DNA from: Artocarpus heterophyllus
Taxonomy: Eukaryota; Streptophyta; Magnoliopsida; Rosales; Moraceae
Direction: 5' to 3'
NCBI GenBank assembly: GCA_025403435.1
Contig: CM046353.1
Location: 21,211,987-21,275,986 of the forward strand
Length of the DNA stretch: 64,000 bases
The stretch's first letter is position 1. Each line of letters begins with the position of its first letter. Below are positions 34,447 to 46,178 of the stretch, piece by piece. A program made the translations under genes and the position numbers. Under the pieces are notes generated by a model. The model was not told the origin of the DNA. It saw only the letters and a list, made by a program, of their open reading frames with translations, and did no database searches.

Positions 34447-36482
34447 TGTTGGAAACAAAGTGCGCAGTGGAATTTTAAAAATTTTTCATCAGAGTAATTT
34501 CCAAAACACAAGTTTGACATGTTATATGTATAAATTAAACAGATCTTACTAACCTCAGTGTGCCGAAGAACCTCCGCAACCTGTGTAGAGAAGTAACGTT
34601 CCAGAAGAGCCTCAACCAACTGGTCTTCTTTGCTATTCTCTATCCACAACCGGAGTGAGTGTGGGCTCACACGTACAGCTCTTCCACCGGTGACTCTCCT
34701 TCCAACCAACAGAGAGAACCAAAAGCTAGTGCTCGTGATTTGTGAACAAAAGCTCTCAGGGAGTTTTCAGATGCTCACTAGAAGAGTATCACTCTTAATC
34801 TCTCAAATTGATCTGAGTAAATCATGTGACTCACTCCCTTTTTATACCTATTGGTCCTGGGGTCAGTCCATATCAGATTAGGTCTCAAAAACTCAAAACA
34901 AAATCAAGTTTGGTTCAATATCTGATAAGATCCGTGTGAAAATACATAATTTTATCTCCGCTGATCGACAGGCCGAACATTCTAATCAGCAGGCCGATCA
35001 GGCCAGTTCGGCAGGCCGAACACGTCATCCGACAGGCCGAACTACCGAGAAAAAATCTTCACAAATCTTTTATTTTCCACCCGAGATTCTAAAGGATAAA
35101 GTCTCAGTTTTTATTCAAATAACCTAATAGAGAAGTTATTTGATCAAAACAAACTTTATCAAGATAATCTCTAAGAAAATAAATCAATTCACAATAATTC
35201 TACAAGTTTATCTTGTTCTAATTTGTCCAAAATTAAAACAACCGATAAACAAACAAGAATTATCTGATCGTAAAAATTCAACAAGTTTATCTTGAACTAA
35301 TTTCTTATAAAATTAATTCAACCGATAAACAGACATGAATTATTTGATTCTTACAAATTTTAAACCAATCTGATAAATCCGACATAAGTCACCAATTATT
35401 GGAAAAGCACGCCGTGTCGTTATAGGATTTTGTGAGCTAGCAAAGGGGACCAAAATGGACCTATAAAGTTCAAGCTCATGATAATTATGAAACCCAATAT
35501 CCCAAATATACATTTCACAATTATCAACTCCAACGCTACTCCACTAAAAGCTTGGAGCTGCACTCTCGAACTTTTTACAATTACGAAGCTCATGTAGCTA
35601 AGTCTCCATGACATATCATAGTGTATCGTATCCCCATATGATCATCCATAATCGGCTTAAGGACAAGTTCTGTCTTACATTCCCGATTATTTTTATCTTA
35701 CGTTCCATTGTCTCACCATTAGAAAACTTACCATCCAAAGATAGTATACCATTCGGTTACACCTATGTATCCAAATGGTTGAGCGCTCTAGTTTTCCAAT
35801 TACAGGACAACGCATATAAGAGGATATCATTACTCCTAAAGAGGAGCTATGGATTCCATATCTATGAATAACAACTCTATGCTATCAAAAGTCATGCCTC
35901 CAACATACCGGCATGCATACCACTATAGAGATGTGGGAGTCACCCATTGGTACATCAAAAGACACAAGTCGAGATAACGGGCCCACTATTCATCTCAGGA
36001 TTAAGATACAATACAAATGACTGTCTAAAGTGAATCGATTTGCCAAAGCGGAATTATTAATCCAAATCAATTCACTTTATGTCCCGATCCAACACATCGT
36101 CACCTATGACAACGTGCCAATGTTTCTATTCACGGAGTCCAACTCCGATGGCCAAGACAAACCATCTCCCAAAAGGGATATAGACAACATAACAATCTTT
36201 ACATGAATAAAGCGCCCAACTTTATTCCCTTGATTGCAGATCATACGTTTTAGACCGTCACCTTAAGAATCGTGTCTACCGCATAATCATCCCATCATAT
36301 GCCCAATTCTTAAGGTTTAGATTGACAGTCTCAGACTACTGTTTGCTTATCATACATTCAACAAATATGAATGTAAAGAGGACAAGATTTGGTATATAGA
36401 TAAATGAATAAATTCTTTATTGATAAAAATGTCTCCAAAAAACGTATTACATTTTTACTCCTTAGGGCATACATGTCTAACA
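34447..36482 (-). repeat. Copia solo LTR E inside copia-C
   Basis: 2036 bp, starting TGTTGGAAAC and ending ATGTCTAACA on the + strand. It is flanked by CATGA (34442-34446) and CATGT (36483-36487), one mismatch. It is colinear with the copia LTRs, and no internal domain remains. It splits the codons between the AVGS and TRPD blocks of copia-C. The antisense frame of 87 codons is intact at 35608-35871. Confidence 0.92.
34962..35045 (-). repeat. Dyad-word cluster in solo LTR E (four copies)
   Basis: ATCGACAGGCCGAACAT, ATCAGCAGGCCGATCAG, TTCGGCAGGCCGAACAC and TCCGACAGGCCGAACTA stand within 84 bp. The third is the undamaged consensus. A GATAAGATC / AATTTTATC hairpin flanks it at 34924-34957. Confidence 0.8.
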
Positions 36483-36487
36483 CATGT

Positions 36488-39400
36488 GACTACCCGCTGT
36501 CGAAGCATAAGGCACCTTCTTCATGTATTCTCTTTCTTCATAAGACTTTGGAGAGTCTTTCTTAGAAAGAGTAATTCCAGACCTAGATGGTTGCCCACCT
36601 TTCTTGGAATCCTGCATTGCAAACCTCCTGAGAATTTGATCTATGTAGCCAGCCTGTGACAAAACTATCATTTTGTTCTTCCTATCCCGAAAGATCTAGA
36701 TACCGAGAACAAAATTAGCCTCACCCAAGTCCTTCATGTCAAACTGCTTGGTCAACCATAATTTGACCGATGACAATGCCCCAACATCATTGCCAATTAG
36801 CAGAATGTCATCCACATAGAGTAGTAGAAAAACCACCTTCCCATCCTTAATGTGTTTGTAAACACATGGTTCATCCACATTTTGTGAGAACCCATAAGTC
36901 TTGATCACTTGATCAAATCTTATGTTCCAAGAACGGGAAGCCTGCTTAAGTCCATAAATTGACTTTAGCAGCTTACAAACCTTACCCTCTTGACCCGCGA
37001 CCTTGAACCCGTCTGGTTGTTCCATATAAAAGGACTCATCAAGATAGCCATTCAAAAAAGCCGTCTTGACATCCATCTGTCAAATCTCATAGTCGAGAGC
37101 GGCAGCTATGGACAAGATAATTCGGATGGACTTAAGCATGGCTACAGGCGAAAAGGTTTCCTCATAATCGATTCCTTCCTTTTGTGTATAACCCTTAGCT
37201 ACCATTCTAGCCTTGAAGGTTTCGAACTTTCCATCCACTCCTCTTTTCCTCTTGTAAATCCACTTACATCCTATGGGTTTTACCCCTTCGGGAAGATCCA
37301 CAAGCTCCCAGACCCGATTAGTCTCCATAGACTTCATCTCTATGTTCATGGCCTCTGTCCAGAGTTTTGAATCAACATTCTCCATAGCTTCTGCGTAAGT
37401 ATAAGGATCCCTGTCATGTTCATCTAGTTCAGTCAGGAAGACCTCCCCATTGAACATATACCTCTCAGGTTGACGCCCGATCCTCCCACTACGCCGAAGC
37501 CCCTGAGATTGTTGTTCAGGTTTGTTTGGTTTTCCTATTCTGATCGGAATGGTTTCGTTCGGAACTTCCGGAGTGAACCGATCACCCCTTAACTCCTCAA
37601 GCACCACTTTGCTTCGAGGTTTAAAGTCATCCATGTAACTCTCCTCAAGGAAAGTTGCATTAGTTGAAACCACGACTTTATTTTCCTTTGGGTTATAAAA
37701 ATAACCCCCTTTAGTCCCTTTTGGATATCCTACAAACATGCAAACTTCCGAACGTGCTTCCAACTTATTTGGATCCTTAAATAGGACATGAGCTGGACAT
37801 CCCCATATGCGAATATGGTTTAAGGATGTCTTCCTTCTTGTCCACAACTCGTGAGGAGTTTTAGGGAATGATTTTGAAGGTACATTGTTCAAAAGATAAC
37901 ATGCAGTTTGTAGTGCATATCCCCAAAAGGATAAAGGTAATGATGAATAACTCATCATGGACCTAATCATGTCCAACAAAGTCCTATTCCTTCTCTCCGC
38001 TATGCCATTCTGCTACGGAGTGCCCGGCGTAGTCAAATGGGATAAAATCTCATTCTCTAACAAGTGTCCCAAGAACTCATCAAAAAGGTATTCCCCACCT
38101 ACCTTTATGGGTCTATCCAATTGCTTTTCCACTTCAGCCCGAAACTCCCTGAACTTATCATAAGTTTCACTTTTGTGGTGCATTAGGTACACATACCTAT
38201 ATCTTGAGTAATCGTCAATAAAAGTGACGAAGTACTCATACCCTCCTCGTACCTAGATGTTCATCGGTCCGCAAACATCACTATGCACAAGTTCTAGAAC
38301 CCCTTCGGCCCTATTGCCCTTAGACCCGTATGGTTTTTTGGTCATTTTACCCTCCAAACAAGATTCACATTGAGGTAGACTCCACCTTTAAGTGACTTAA
38401 AGGTCCATCCCTTACCAACCTTTGAATCCTATTTAGGTTAATATGGCCAAGGCGCAAATGCCAAAGATAAGTCTTATTAGAGTGAGAAGTTTTAAGTCTT
38501 TTTGAGTCATTATCATTCATCTCAGCATTAAGCAATAAGTCCATCTTAGGTTTGATAAAATATAGATTATTTTGCATCCATTTAGAACAGATAAAAGATT
38601 TGTTTTTATGAATCACCACTTTTTCATTAAAAGATACCACGTAGGAGTCTTTAAATAAAGAAGATACAGAAATTAAATTCCTTTTAAATTTAGGATCATA
38701 AAAACAATCTCGCAAAATTAAATTCCTATAATTATCAAAGTAAAGATGGACATCTCCCACTGCTTCCGCTGAGACCAAGGATCCATCGCCCATCCGAAGC
38801 GTTAAGTCTTCACGCAGTAGACTTTTCGTTTCTTTGAATCCCTGCAGAGAAACACAAACATGATTAGTTGCATCAGAATCTATGACCCAGATGTCACTGG
38901 ATTCCTCAACCAAACAAGTTTCTAAATATAGAAGATCACACCTACCTCCCTTGGAAAGGAAGTCCTTGCAATGCTTCTTTATATGCCCGACCTTACAACA
39001 GAAGAAGCACTTAAGCTTCTTTGGGTTCTTCTTCTTCTTCTTCTTCCTCTTGGTAGCAGCAGGAATAGAAGACTTCCCGTTCTTGGCCTGTTGCTTCTTT
39101 CCATTCCATGAGTTAGGATTGGAACTAGAAGTAGCTACCACGTTGGCCTTACCACCAGCAGGAGACTCCCTGATCAGCAGTTCGAACTCCTGTAACTATT
39201 TCACCAGTTCTGTCAAGGTCATATCCCATCTATTACTTAAATTAAAAGTAGCTCTAAACGGAATAAATTCCTTAGACAGAGTCTCAAAGACCATAGTCAT
39301 CTAAGTTTCAGCATCGATGTCGGCTCCATTGGTTTGAGCCTCAGCGAGGTAACCCATGACCAACATCATGTGCTCCTTTACAGATGTCCCCGATCTTTGT

Positions 39401-39765
39401 CTACAGTTTAAGAGTTTCTGAAGCGTCCCTTGCCTCTTCGTTATGGTCTGGCCTCCGAACATATCCTCAAGATTATCCAAGATCTGCTTTGCAGTCTCAT
39501 AATCCTGATGTTGAGCCTGCAGCACGTTGTTCATGCTAGCCATAACATAGCAGCGGGCCTGATCATTAGCATCTTTCCAGCGATCGTACGCTTGAAGTTG
39601 CTCATTACTTGAGTCTCCCGTAGGCTCGGGAGGACAAGGGGTTGTCAGTACATATTTCAGTTTCTCAAAGGATAGGACGATGTCCAAGTTCCGTTTTCAA
39701 TCGTTATAATTCTCGCCGGTTAATTGGTTTTTGTCAAGTATCGATGATAAAGCATTTTTAGACAT
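36488..39765 (-). pseudogene. copia-C gag, protease, integrase and RT
   Basis: The frame starts MSKNALSS at 39765 (minus). Gag includes a knuckle CFFCCKVGHIKKHC near 38995; the protease remnant reads DSDATNH where DSGATNH is usual. GAG-pre-integrase (YLWHLRLGH, near 38450) and integrase follow: first Asp intact in VHSDVCG (near 38280), Glu intact in AERRNR (near 37990), but a net 15-nt in-frame deletion near 38095 removes the codons of the second Asp. RT ([11 protein letters not shown] to YVDD at 36807-36818) is largely open in two blocks of 299 and 126 codons. Stops at Trp and Gln codons remain. Confidence 0.93.
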
Positions 39766-39917
39766 TTTCAATCTACAATAAAGAATCATATACCAAACAT
39801 AAGCAAACATATATAATAATTTAGTAAGATAACACAATCATGTAAAACCATACAAATGTGTTTATGTGTCAAAACCTTGAAAATATCACAACCTTACAGC
39901 GATAATTCCCAACTCAG

Positions 39918-40243
39918 AATTCAACAAGCTCCTAGGGGAGTCATGCCAAATTCAATCAGGAACACGGATCCCCTCCTGATTAATATATGCCATCCAGGAC
40001 CCGTATGATCCAGCATATACTAATAATCGTTTCTTTGGCCATTAATTTTATTAACAGAGCTCCTAGGGGAGGTTAATAAAAAAATTAACTTGAGTGTATA
40101 ACCATCGTTTCAATATTTTATCCATGATTTATAAACACCACCTAGGGGTGTGCAACCATAAATCACACTAAAATACCTTATCCTTTCAAAGATCCAATCT
40201 GGTACATGATAGAAATCCCTTCCTAGGGGTCGGGACCACCATG
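39918..40243 (-). other. Stem-loop array in copia-C leader
   Basis: This is the counterpart of 7448-7773. CCTAGG occurs at 39931, 40062, 40141 and 40222, and GGATCC at 39966 inside perfect 8-bp arms AATCAGGA/TCCTGATT (39954-39961, 39974-39981). The 40062 and 40141 copies sit between arms TTAATTTTATTAAC/GTTAATAAA.. and TGATTTAT/ATAAATCA. The array lies between gag (39765) and the dyad cluster. Confidence 0.6.
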
Positions 40244-40735
40244 TTCTTCCTATGGACCAATGATGGAGGCCTTAGGTCCTCTGTTCGAAAACCTTCTCCC
40301 ACTCAATCTTTTGAAGTCAAGGTTTTATTTTAAAATTATGCTTGAACAATTTTAATATGAGCGGCACTCCCTATCCTATATGACATGTTATCAATATACA
40401 TGGTAAATCATATTATAATGCAGACAAGCAAAGCAATCAACCAAAGCTACAAGCAAAATAATAATTACCATAATATTATGGTTCCACCCTAGAGAATAGA
40501 AAAAACAAATATTACAAGAGAATAATCGAGACATTTATCGATTCTTCATCCTTGAATCCTCAAGCTGTATCTTTCTTCATGCAATACCCATCTTCAAGTC
40601 TTCAATCCCATTATGAATCAAAAAACTTCATATTTCCGGTCATATCCAAATTTAATGTTTCTCAGAATCGTCTCAAAAATAAAATTGAAACTGCACTGGA
40701 AAAATTGCACCTTTTCTAGACATTTGGTAGCCCTC

Positions 40736-40921
40736 GGTCGGCAGGCCGATCTGGGTGATCGGCCTGTCGGTCATCAAGGTTCGCCCTGCCGAACTGAAAG
40801 TTTGGCCTACCGACAGAGCTCCCTAATTTCTGCCCCACTGTCGGCCTGCCGGACCATACGTCCGGCCTACCGATCTGTGACCATCGGCCTGTCGAACTAT
40901 GACGTCCGGCATGCCGACCGA
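40736..40921 (-). repeat. Dyad-word cluster in copia-C leader
   Basis: About nine words of the TCGGCAGGCCGA / TCGGCCTGCCGA type in mixed orientation, better kept than in copia-1; examples are GTCGGCAGGCCGATC, ATCGGCCTGTCGG, CTGTCGGCCTGCCGG and GTCCGGCATGCCGACCG. Confidence 0.8.
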
Positions 40922-41414
40922 GCAGGAAAAATTATTCCAGAAAATACAACTTTAATGCAATTTATCAATTTTATTTTCAACAATTCAAAAACATAAAATT
41001 AGAGACTCAGGAAATACTTGGGGGCGCCATCATCATTCTTCTAGATCCGTCTTCTAGATCTGTCTTCTCCGAATAATTATTTAATTACAAAATTTTACAA
41101 ATTTGAAATGAATAATAATTCCTGGACGGAGATGATAGTCCGCCATCTAATTACATGAAAAACCTAGATACACATTCTAAACTCTAAGGAACCATAACCG
41201 GTATTAATTAATTAATTAATAATTAAACAACGATTTAATCAACGATAATTAATTAATAAACCTTTACCACATAATCCATGACAACATATGTAACTTATAG
41301 AAACCTAAAGTGCCATCTCTTTATAAAATTCAATTCAAGCATAGAAGAGACAAAGATCACAAAATTTATGCATATAACATGATCACAAACTTGTAAATTT
41401 ATGCAAAAACCATG

Positions 41415-41426
41415 GCTCTGATACCA
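41415..41426 (-). other. Primer-binding site of copia-C
   Basis: GCTCTGATACCA is the reverse complement of the initiator tRNA-Met site, two bases from the 5' LTR. Confidence 0.95.
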
Positions 41427-41428
41427 AT

Positions 41429-43437
41429 TGTTGGAAACGCAGTGCGTAGCAAAAATTTTAAAATTTTATATCAGAGTATTTTCCAAAACACAAGTTTGAC
41501 ATGTTATATGCATAAATTAGACAGATCTTACTAACCTCTGTGTGAAGAACCTCCGCAGCCTATGAAGAGAAGTAACGTTCCAGAAGAGCCTCAACCAGCT
41601 AGTCTTCTTTGCTATTCTCTATCCACAACCGGAGTGAGTATGGACCCACACGTACAGCTCTTCCACCGGTGACTCTCCTTCCAACCAAGAGAGAGAACCC
41701 AAAGCTAGTGTTTGTGATTTGTAAACAAAAGCTCTCAGGGAGTTTTTAGATGCTCACTAGAAGAGTATCACTCTTAATCTCTCAATTGATCTGAGTAAAT
41801 CATGAGACTCACTCCCTTAATATAGCCATTGGTCCTGGGGTCAGTCCTTATTAGATTAGGTCTCAAAAACTCGAAACAGAATCAAGTTCGGATCAATATC
41901 TAAAAAGATCCGTGTGAAAATGCGTAATCTTATCTCCCGCTGACCGGCAGACCGAACAGGCCCCATCGACAGGCCGACCACGTCATTCGACAGGCCGAAC
42001 TCCAGAGAAAAAATCTCCGCGAATCTTTTATTTTCCACCGGAGATTCTAAAGGATAAAGTCTCAGTTTTGATTCAAATAACTCAATAGAGAAGTTATCTA
42101 ATCAAAACAAACTTTTTCAAGATAATCTCTAAGAAAATAAATCAATTCACGATAATTCTACAAGTTTATCTTGATCTAATTTATCCAAAATTAAATCAAC
42201 CGATAAACAGACAAGAATTATCTGATCCAATAATTCAACAAGTTTATCTTAAATTAATTTTAATACAAAATTAATTCAACCAATAAACAGACATGAATTA
42301 TTTGATTCTTACAAATTTTAAACCAATCTGATAATTCCGACATAAGTCACCAATTATTGAAAAAGCACGCCGTGTCGTTACAGGATTTTGTGAGCTAGTA
42401 AAGGGGACCAAAATAGACCTATAAAGTTCAAGCTCATGATAATTATGAAACCCAATATCCCAGATATACATTTCACAATTATCAACTCCAACACTACTCC
42501 ACTAAAAGCTTGGAGCTGCACTCTCGAACTTTATAGAATTACGAAGCTCGTGTAGCTAAGTCTCTAGGACATATTAAAGTGTATCGTGTCCCCATATGAT
42601 AATCCATAATCGGCTTAAGGACAAGTTTTGTCTTACCTTCCCGATTATTTTTATCTTACATTCCATTGCCTCACCATTAGAAAACTTACTATCCAAAGAT
42701 AGTATACCATTCGGTTACACCTATGTATCCAAATGGTTGAGCGCTCCAGTTTTCCAATTACAGGACAACGCATATAAGAGGATATCATTACTCCTAAAGA
42801 GGAGCTATGGATTCCATATCTATGAATAACAATTCTACGCTATCAAGAGTCATGCCTCCAACGTACCGGCATGCATACCACTATACAGATGTTGGAGTCA
42901 CCCATTGGTATATCAAAAGACACAAGTCGAGACAACGGGCCCACTATTCATCTCAAGATTAAGATATAATACAAGTGATTGTCTAAAGTGAATCGATTTG
43001 CCAAGACAAAATTAATAATCCAAATCAATTCACTTTATGTCCCGATCCAATACATCGTCACCTATGACAACGCGCCAATGTTTCTATTCACGGAATCCAA
43101 CTTTGATGGCCAAGACAAACCATCTCCCAAAGGTGATATAGACATCATAACAATCTTTACATGAATAAAGTGCCCAACTTTATTCCCTCGATTGTGGATC
43201 ATATGTTTTAGACCGTCACCTTAAGAATTGTGTCTTCTGCATAATCAGTCCATCATATGCCCAATTCTTAAAGTTTAGACTGACAGTCTCAGACTACTGT
43301 TTGCTTATCATACATTCAACAAATATGAACGTAAAGAGAGCAAGATTTGGTATATATAAATGAATAAATTCTTTATTGATAAAAATGTCTCCAAAAACGT
43401 ATTACATTTTTACTCCTTAGGTAATACATGTCTAACA
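41429..43437 (-). repeat. 5' LTR of copia-C
   Basis: 2009 bp, TGTTGG on the left and TCTAACA on the right. It is followed by CATGG, the target duplication. Dyad words lie at 41939-42003. The sequence is close to the 3' LTR of the same element. Confidence 0.95.
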
Positions 43438-43452
43438 CATGGCTCATCCACA
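43438..43452 (-). pseudogene. 15-bp remnant of copia-B RT beyond copia-C
   Basis: CATGGCTCATCCACA continues the RT coding sequence that stops at 28568, with CATGG as the target duplication of copia-C. It is then joined abruptly to gypsy F-type LTR sequence. Confidence 0.75.
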
Positions 43453-44331
43453 ATGTCTGGAAAATGATATGAATAAAATGACATTGGATGCCAAATGGAT
43501 TAAGAACTCCGTTTGGAATGATATGATAGTATATGATGCCACACACAAGGATTGGGTTGTGCAGAGAGTAACCTTAGGAGTGGATCCCAAAACCCAACTT
43601 GGCCACTACAGTAGTGATTTAGTAGGCTTTGCACATAAAGAATAGCGATGTATGGTCTGAGATAATCACAGATGAGGAATTGTAAGCATGAATTTGATTA
43701 GTCACTTATGTTGGATTCTGATGATTACAAACGGAGAGATGTTAGTATGAATTTGTTTAATCTTTTATTATTTCTCCTAAATTGTGTTTAAATTTAGTTA
43801 TTTTATTTATTTTATTTTATAAATAATGATTTTGAAACCTAAGTCTACTGAGTCTTTCGCTCTTGATTTTACTATTTTGTTTTAAATCTTCCCCCTCCTA
43901 GTGAATCATAGTACTCTACCGAGTAGGACACTGCTAATATTCTCACTTGGATCGTGAAACATTTGCCTTATCTGTTTTGTTTTTCAAGGCATGTAATAAG
44001 ATGGACTGTGTTTACTTTTTTGTTGGAATGTGATTTGTATTATTTTTTATGTTTGTACTGTGTGTGCATCGTATGGGGTCTAGTGGGCCCAAACTGCTTT
44101 TTGATGAACTTTACGACTTTAAATTTTTTCCTGAGGTCATTTAAGAAATTTCACTTGCTAAATTTTAAAGGTTGGCAACATTTCAAAAAGGTTTAATATT
44201 TAGCACATTTTTATAAATTACCTAAAAATGATTTTCTTATTAATATTAAAATAATCGACGTGTTTAGCTAAACCTATTTAATTATTTTAATTAACCTGTC
44301 ATGTCATTACCTATCACGTCATTAAAATAAT
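43453..44331 (+). repeat. Fragment of gypsy F-type LTR
   Basis: It closely matches the 3' LTR of F from 23872 to 24732, closer than the 5' LTR of F does. From about 44313 it ends in a 19-bp filler (ATCACGTCATTAAAATAAT), then copia LTR sequence begins. It has no LTR ends of its own. Confidence 0.85.
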
Positions 44332-46009
44332 GGACAAGATTTGGTATATAAATAATAAATAAATTCTTTATTGATAAAAATATCTTCAAAAACTTATTAT
44401 ATTTTTACTCCTTAGGGCATACATGTGTAACAATCTCCCACTTGCACTAAGTGAGTAAACATGACAAATCTCGCATCCTCGTAGCTTCCACATGCCTCTC
44501 GAAGACTCTCCTAGTAAGTGTCTTCTTAAATGGATCAGCCAAATTGTCCTCTGATGTGATCTTGCATACCGTGACATGCCCGCCCTCAATGAAGTCCTTT
44601 ATCACATGATACTTCCAATCAATATGCTTACTCTTCTTGTTTAATCTTGGTTCCTTAGCATTAGCTACCGCCCCACTGTTATCACAGTACAGTGATACCA
44701 CCTTATCCATACCAGGAACTACCTCAAGATCCCAAGAAACTTGCGGAGCCACACTGCTTTTTTTGAAGCATCACAGGCTGCCACATACTCGGCCTCCATC
44801 GTTGAATCCGAAGTGCAATCTTGCTTAGCACTTCTCCAACTGATGACATCGTCGCCCAAAGTAAACACAAAACCCCAAAGTCAATTTCCTAGAATGCAGA
44901 CAAGATTGAAAATCTGAGTTAGTATATCCTAGAGGAGTCAGGTCCTCACTCGAATATACAAGCATATACCCTCGAGTCTTTCTTAGGTACTTGAAAATAT
45001 ACTTTATCGTAACCCAATGGTTCGGTCCTGGATCCGCCTAAAATCGACTTTCAATCTCGACCGCATAACTAATATCCGGTCGTGTGCAAAGCATGGCATA
45101 CATGAGACTACCCACTGCCAAAGCATAAGGCACCTTCTTCATCTATTCTCTTTCTTCATAAGACTTTGGAGAGTCTTTCTTAGAAAGAGTAATTCTAGAT
45201 CTCTATGGTTGCCTACCTTTCTTAAAATCCTGTATTGCAAACCTCCTGAGAATTTTATTTATGTAGCCAGCCTAGGACAAAGCTATAATTTTGTTCTTCC
45301 TATCCTAAAAGATCTGGATATCGAGAACAAAATTAGCCTCACCTAAGTCCTTCATGTCAAACTACTTGGTCAACCATAATTTGACCGATGACAATGCCCC
45401 AACGTCTTTGCCAATTAGTAGAATGTCATCTACATAAAGCAGTAGAAAAACCACCTTCCCATCCTTAATGTGTTTGTAAACACATGGCTCATCCTTAATG
45501 TCTTGATTACCTGATCAAATCTTATGTTCCAAGAACGAGAAGCCTGCTTAAGTCCATAAATTGACTTTAGTAGCTTACAAACCTGACCCTCTTGACCCGT
45601 GACCTTGAACCCGTTTGGTTGTTCCATATAAATGGACTCATCAAGATAGCCATTCAGAAAAGCCGTCTTAACATCCATCTGCCAAATCTCGTAGTCTAGA
45701 GCAGTAGCTATGGATAAGAGAATCTGGATAGACTTAAGCATAGCTACAGGCGAAAAGGTTTCCTCATAATCGATTCCTTCCTTTTGCGTATAACCCTTAG
45801 CTACCAGTCTAGCCTTAAAAGTTTTGACCTTTCCATCCACTCCTCTTTTCCTCTTATAGATCCACTTACACCCTATGGGTTTTACCCCTTTGGGAAGATC
45901 AACAAGCTCCCAGACCTGATTAGTCTCCATAGACTTCATCTCTGTGTTCATGGCCTCTGTCTAGAGTTTTGAATCAACATCCTCCATAACTTCTGCGTAG
46001 GTATAAGGC
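44332..46009 (-). mobile_element. Copia fragment D (LTR edge plus RNase H and RT)
   Basis: Contains only the first 101 bp of an LTR (44332-44432), the purine tract, and coding sequence for RNase H and RT up to the block upstream of EAMNTEMKS. It shares many variants with copia-B, including stops, that copia-C lacks. Both ends are breakpoints rather than element termini. Confidence 0.88.
44447..46009 (-). pseudogene. copia-D RT and RNase H
   Basis: RT block 45430-45951 ([20 protein letters not shown] to [15 protein letters not shown]) is open for 173 codons, then a deletion near 45493 removes residues before the YVDD region and shifts the frame. RNase H C-terminus at 44447-44752 is open after a one-base loss near 44733. 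Stops occur in the region between. Confidence 0.88.
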
Positions 46010-46178
46010 ATCAAATATAGATTCTATCTTGAAATAGATATTGAATGAGTAGGATTAGACTTTTAGTATTTCAATAGCCAAACAAGCATGAAGGATCACT
46101 TATTATAGATTGATAGGTAATCTTAAAAAACAAATAACAAAAGAAAGAAAGAAGGAAAAGAAAATATTGATTGGTAGC
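46010..46178. other. Short unassigned spacer
   Basis: AT-rich and purine-rich sequence between copia-D and solo LTR H, ending in the target site GTAGC. Nothing recognisable was found. Confidence 0.4.

Larger units (their letters stand above)
28569..43437 (-). mobile_element. Full-length Ty1-copia element C (minus strand) with two nested solo LTRs
   Basis: It has a 5' LTR 41429-43437, tRNA-Met primer site 41415-41426, leader, gag-pol, and a 3' LTR 28569-33773. Target duplication CATGG is at 28564-28568 and 43438-43442, inside copia-B. Without the inserts at 30360-33541 and 34447-36482 and their extra target copies it is about 9.64 kb, nearly the length of copia-1. Confidence 0.95.

Noticed and set aside
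36990..37370. 126-codon + strand frame in copia-C (also 10337-10717 minus)
   Set aside because: Antisense of the conserved RT block; its repetition in several copies follows from RT conservation.
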